From Albula goreensis (Eukaryota; Chordata; Actinopteri; Albuliformes; Albulidae): a stretch of 64,000 nucleotides of DNA. Of the stretch, positions 60,590 through 64,000 are shown piece after piece; position 1 is the stretch's first letter; each line of letters starts with the position of its first letter. The stretch is taken from positions 53,290,180-53,354,179 of the forward strand of contig CM040741.1 in NCBI GenBank assembly GCA_022829145.1, read 5' to 3'. Both the position numbers and the translations under genes were made by a program. The notes beneath the pieces were generated by a model. It made no database searches. It worked only from the letters and a program-made list of their open reading frames with translations, and was not told the DNA's origin.

Positions 60590-60750
60590 AAACAATCAAT
60601 TATCGAGTCCGTCGCCATTAACATTTTCTTCTCCTTAGGTTATTAAATGAAAAATCAGGAAACTGATTGATGTGCTTTTGCATTTCCGAATTATAATTGC
60701 ACTTGTCTTATTGTCGTCTATAAAAGGTCCCCAGTAATTGGCAATGTAGA
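60590..60750. promoter_or_regulatory. Candidate regulatory block with TATA-like site
   Basis: Contains CAATCAATTATCGAG (about 60593-60607), TGATTGATGTGC, TTTTGCAT, TAATTGCACTTG and TATAAAAGG (about 60719-60727) in sequence with retained CpGs. It could be an enhancer or a weak promoter. Inference only. Confidence 0.25.
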
Positions 60751-60808
60751 CGAAACAAATCCAGTTTCAACTTTCAGACGACTTTCTATATTGTACGAAA
60801 ACAAATTT

Positions 60809-60812
<4 letters not shown>

Positions 60813-60850
<38 letters not shown>

Positions 60851-60950
60851 TTCCTATGTATGTATTTTTGAAATACACGCGTGCGCGAGCGCACGCACAC
60901 AGACACATATACATTGTATTTGTGTGTATCTGTGTGTGCGTATGCGTATG
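60813..60950. repeat. (AT)n microsatellite followed by alternating purine-pyrimidine tract
   Basis: Pure AT run 60813-60846, then about 26 bp later an alternating stretch with GCGTGCGC/GCGCACGC arms (60879-60886 and 60889-60896) around a central GA, then GT/GC-rich text to about 60950. Known: such tracts can form cruciforms and Z-DNA. Confidence 0.9.
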
Positions 60951-61596
60951 TGTCAAAAATGCACTCCAAATTTTCATACATGACAATCAGAACACATTGC
61001 CGCAAAGCAAAGCGATCAAAGTTAGTTCAGTCAAAGATAATGGCCCAGTGACAGTCAGTTTTCCGCTTTCTGTTATCGGTTATATGCTATATTAAAGTAA
61101 ATCATTTTCAAACTACAGTCTAAATCACCTTTAATAGTTTGCAATTTCACCTTCAACTCATTGGATCCGTATTATTGTCTCACAAGAAAATGATGGTCTT
61201 ACATGACACAAAAGTATCTGACCCATGGAAGGCCCAGACCAAATGTTTAGGGAAAAACACTCGCTTTGAATATAGAGCAATGCAACATTCTTAGGGTGCA
61301 TTCACTTTAAATAGACCAAATTGATTTTGGATAAATAACCCTTTACAAAATAACTAAAGTGGTCTTAGAAGCTCCGTCAATTTGATTTAGTGCATTTGCA
61401 AACGTGGGCTATTAAAATGTCTTCAATGCCTTATATGTCTTCTACAGTAATTAAATTCGGCTGTATACCAATACGAGCTTGTTATTCATTTTGTTAGTAT
61501 GTCGTCAAAATAAGATGCGATTTTTTGATGTTGTAGATTTTTTCTTAATATATAAGTAACTCAACCTGCTGACTCCTTTTAAAGTTTCGTCCTTTA

Positions 61597-61600
<4 letters not shown>
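60951..61600. other. AT-rich spacer
   Basis: No recognisable feature. Confidence 0.5.

Positions 61601-61629
<29 letters not shown>
61601..61629. repeat. TG microsatellite
   Basis: Uninterrupted (TG)n of about 14 units. Confidence 0.97.
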
Positions 61630-61632
<3 letters not shown>

Positions 61633-61736
61633 AATAGTGACTGGAAGGCAGAGAGCATGTGATGACACATTCTTTTTATTAAACATGTTAGTTGTGTCTC
61701 TTTGTTAGAATTATTTTTGAGTGATCTTATAACATC

Positions 61737-61810
61737 CAAGATAGAGAAGATACTTAATTACAGAAATAAATGATTACTAGGGGGATTAGATTAATTGGAC
61801 GATAAGGTGT
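61737..61810 (+). promoter_or_regulatory. Homeodomain-site cluster
   Basis: TTAATTA at 61754-61760, TGATTAC at 61771-61777, GGATTA (OTX/PITX-type) at 61783-61788 and TTAATTGG at 61791-61798 lie within 45 bp. Such clusters mark many neural and head enhancers. Chance is not negligible in AT-rich DNA. Confidence 0.3.
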
Positions 61811-63487
61811 CACATTTTAACATAATACAGCAAGTGTTATTAAACAAAATTCAAATGTATTCTACACTCGTTTGGCAGATATTCCTAGATAAATGCGCAT
61901 CACTGGCCTTCAGTAATCGTTAACATAATATGAATAAAATGTAGAGCATGTTGTGCAAACAGGGACCTGTTAACCTCTTACACATCAAAAATGAAAACGT
62001 AAATGCAATTCCATTCGACAACACTTTGGGGTTCATCACAATTTACACATACCATGTATGACGCATGGAGCAAGGAGCAAAAGCGTAATGCATATTGCTT
62101 TAATTTTTTCTCAAGAGAAATCACAAGACATTCCAGCTGCTGGGATTGACAGCCATATAAAATGTACATATACTATGTACTCTAAGGTTGTAATTTTTAA
62201 AGCAACTTCAGCTATTAATTTCTGAAGAATTGTTTTTCCAAAAACCAAATGGATAGGTTTCCCATTTCCACAAATAAAACGTATTTAAAAGGCCCCATTG
62301 CACACACTGCTCCATTGCACAAAAGATAGATTTAAATCCGCCTGTTTAGCGGTTTGGCTCCAGGTTTTAATAACATACCCTTTTCAACTCAGTGATACTT
62401 TCACACCGTTATTACTCATCATATTTTGAGCTTTAACCTCCTTCAGATGAGACGATTGAATTCCATCCCATGAGGCGCTGGACGTTTATATAGGCTATTC
62501 AATATAGGCTACAGCATACAGATACAGCCTACTCTCGTTATTTTGGGCCTCATCTGTCACAAGAAAATAAATTCACCAATCGATATGTTGGAGAAGTGAC
62601 ATTTGCTACTACATTCAAACAACATGTGTCAGAGAAGGATGGCTAGAAAGCATTATTTTGATTATTTTATGGGCATGCAAGAAACCTGGACGATACTGTA
62701 ATAGACGTCTTGCGTTATTAGCTTCCGCCCTACCTGCCAAATGAAAACCGCAAGCGAGCGTGAAACCACGTGTCCCAAGAGTTGGAGAGTCTACAATCTG
62801 GCTCTGAATGCATGTGTTTCAAAAATAATCCGTTTTAGTGTACTCGCAAATTAAAACACTAACACAACGATTTTTAATATCCCAATCCCCCCAAAACTGC
62901 ACGCATTTCATAAAAAAATCCCCCACACTGTCAGGTCATGGGTATTAGAAGGTGCAACTGAAACTCATGCCTCTGCTTTTCTTCCTTATGAACTACGCTG
63001 ACAATAAGGATATCAAACCTATTTCGCAACTAACAATATTTTGTAAGCCACGTGGTCCCTAAAATATAAGGGAAAACATTTGATTGTCAAATGTCAGGCA
63101 ATATGGCAAAGTGAGAGAAAGTAAGCTTATAAGGTCATTTTGACAGGTATGAGGTGCGTCGCGAACCAATGTTAACGTAGGCCTGCCTTCTTTGACATCT
63201 TGTTTTCAGCATGCATCTTTTCCTGGACGAAGCGATCTTTCTCTCTATCTTTCAAAAGCGTAACTCAAAGCCAGTAGCTATAATTTAATTACTATTGGGT
63301 ACTGATATACATTCAAATGCAGTGAACCAACTGGCGCCAAGGTATCCGGTCTTTTTGCTAAGAAGATAAAAATGTTGGTCTTATCAATTATTCATACCAA
63401 TCTGCCCACTGACAACGGAATGTATGTTACAGAAAGGCTGCTCAAGTTTTGTGTTTCAAATGCTGCAACCTGACACAAAACTGATCG

Positions 63488-63489
<2 letters not shown>
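61811..63489. other. Non-coding stretch, CpG-richer
   Basis: Complex AT-rich sequence with more CpGs than the first half of the window (for example 62700-62780 and 63155-63240). Parts may be conserved elements, but no gene was recognised. Confidence 0.4.

Positions 63490-63555
<66 letters not shown>
63490..63555. repeat. Pure GA microsatellite (33 units)
   Basis: Uninterrupted (GA)n over 66 bp. Confidence 0.97.
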
Positions 63556-63559
<4 letters not shown>

Positions 63560-64000
63560 ATATAGGGCTATAATGATAATGTGAGAAGCAGCAATAATCT
63601 GTAAATGATAATTAATTGTCAGATATATTAACTATCTTTAAAAAAGTACCAGCAGTACTGAAACATTTACTCAAATAACGACAACAGGATAAAAGGGGAA
63701 TTAACACATATCCTTCTGCAACAAAAAATCACGTTGGTATCCATATAAAAACAATTGTTAAATGTCTTTCTGGAAAAAAAATGTTTCAAAAGTATTTCAG
63801 CGTTTACATGCATTAAAAAAGTCACGAGACGTAAACGTTATGCTCAGTTTTAAACATAATCCATGCTGGTAATTTTTGAAATAATTTCAGAATCGGATTT
63901 GCCAGAGCCACTACTGCCGCAGATTGATACCATTATGGGCTGCGAATTTGGGCACGCAGTGCACTGAAAACAGGGAAGTACATTTTATTTAGCAAATACA
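63556..64000. other. AT-rich end of window
   Basis: No recognisable feature. Confidence 0.5.

Noticed and set aside
1..64000. CRISPR arrays, operons, rRNA or intact tRNA genes
   Set aside because: None seen; the tandem arrays have no spacer structure and the tRNA-like text is SINE-derived.

Overview
The window looks like non-coding DNA from a ray-finned fish, most likely a teleost. No complete protein-coding gene is recognisable. The longest open frames (at most about 195 codons) match no family I know, have no consistent codon bias, and are what AT-rich vertebrate DNA of this length gives by chance. The sequence is AT-rich and full of microsatellites. It carries relics of repeat families familiar from fish genomes: a Tc1-type transposase fossil, hAT-type elements with 8-bp target duplications, tRNA-derived SINE pieces with an eel UnaL2/UnaSINE-like tail, and the 3' end of a non-LTR retrotransposon. 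The species cannot be fixed from this window.

Layout. From 1 to 8.4 kb there is unique DNA with a CA microsatellite, two possible splice-bounded exons and a GC-rich conserved-looking block at 6.6-7.3 kb. From 8.4 to 11.0 kb there is a cluster of mobile-element remains: an LTR-like 3' end, a 782-bp terminal-inverted-repeat element, and a LINE ORF2 C-terminal fossil. From 11 to 25.3 kb there are two same-orientation copies of an LTR-like repeat, an eight-copy 37-bp minisatellite (18806-19110) whose unit carries CCAAT, MYB-like and forkhead-like motifs, a nuclear-receptor/TEAD-like motif cluster at 20.0-20.1 kb, the Tc1 fossil, and a 105-bp hAT remnant with perfect target duplications. From 25 to 40 kb the DNA is mostly unique, with a tandem array of five AGGTCA half-sites in 48 bp at 34.72-34.77 kb and a CpG-rich conserved-looking block at 39.4-39.75 kb. 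From 40 to 56 kb there is a possible 30-bp microexon, SINE fragments, a broken unidentified reading frame, and a 599-bp hAT element with a BED-finger fossil. From 56 to 64 kb CpG becomes noticeably more frequent by eye, several blocks look like developmental enhancers, and there are four long GA/GT/AT simple repeats plus a near-perfect 41-bp-arm hairpin.

Interpretation. This is best read as a gene desert or a very large intron holding candidate cis-regulatory modules and decayed transposons. If it is an intron, the short candidate exons (1771-1896, 3446-3523, 11508-11558 and 40557-40586 on +; 7184-7259 and 17941-18088 on -) are where transcript evidence should be sought. Each is weak alone. 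The strongest non-random signals are the AGGTCA array, the 37-bp motif-bearing minisatellite and the 56111-56200 hairpin.
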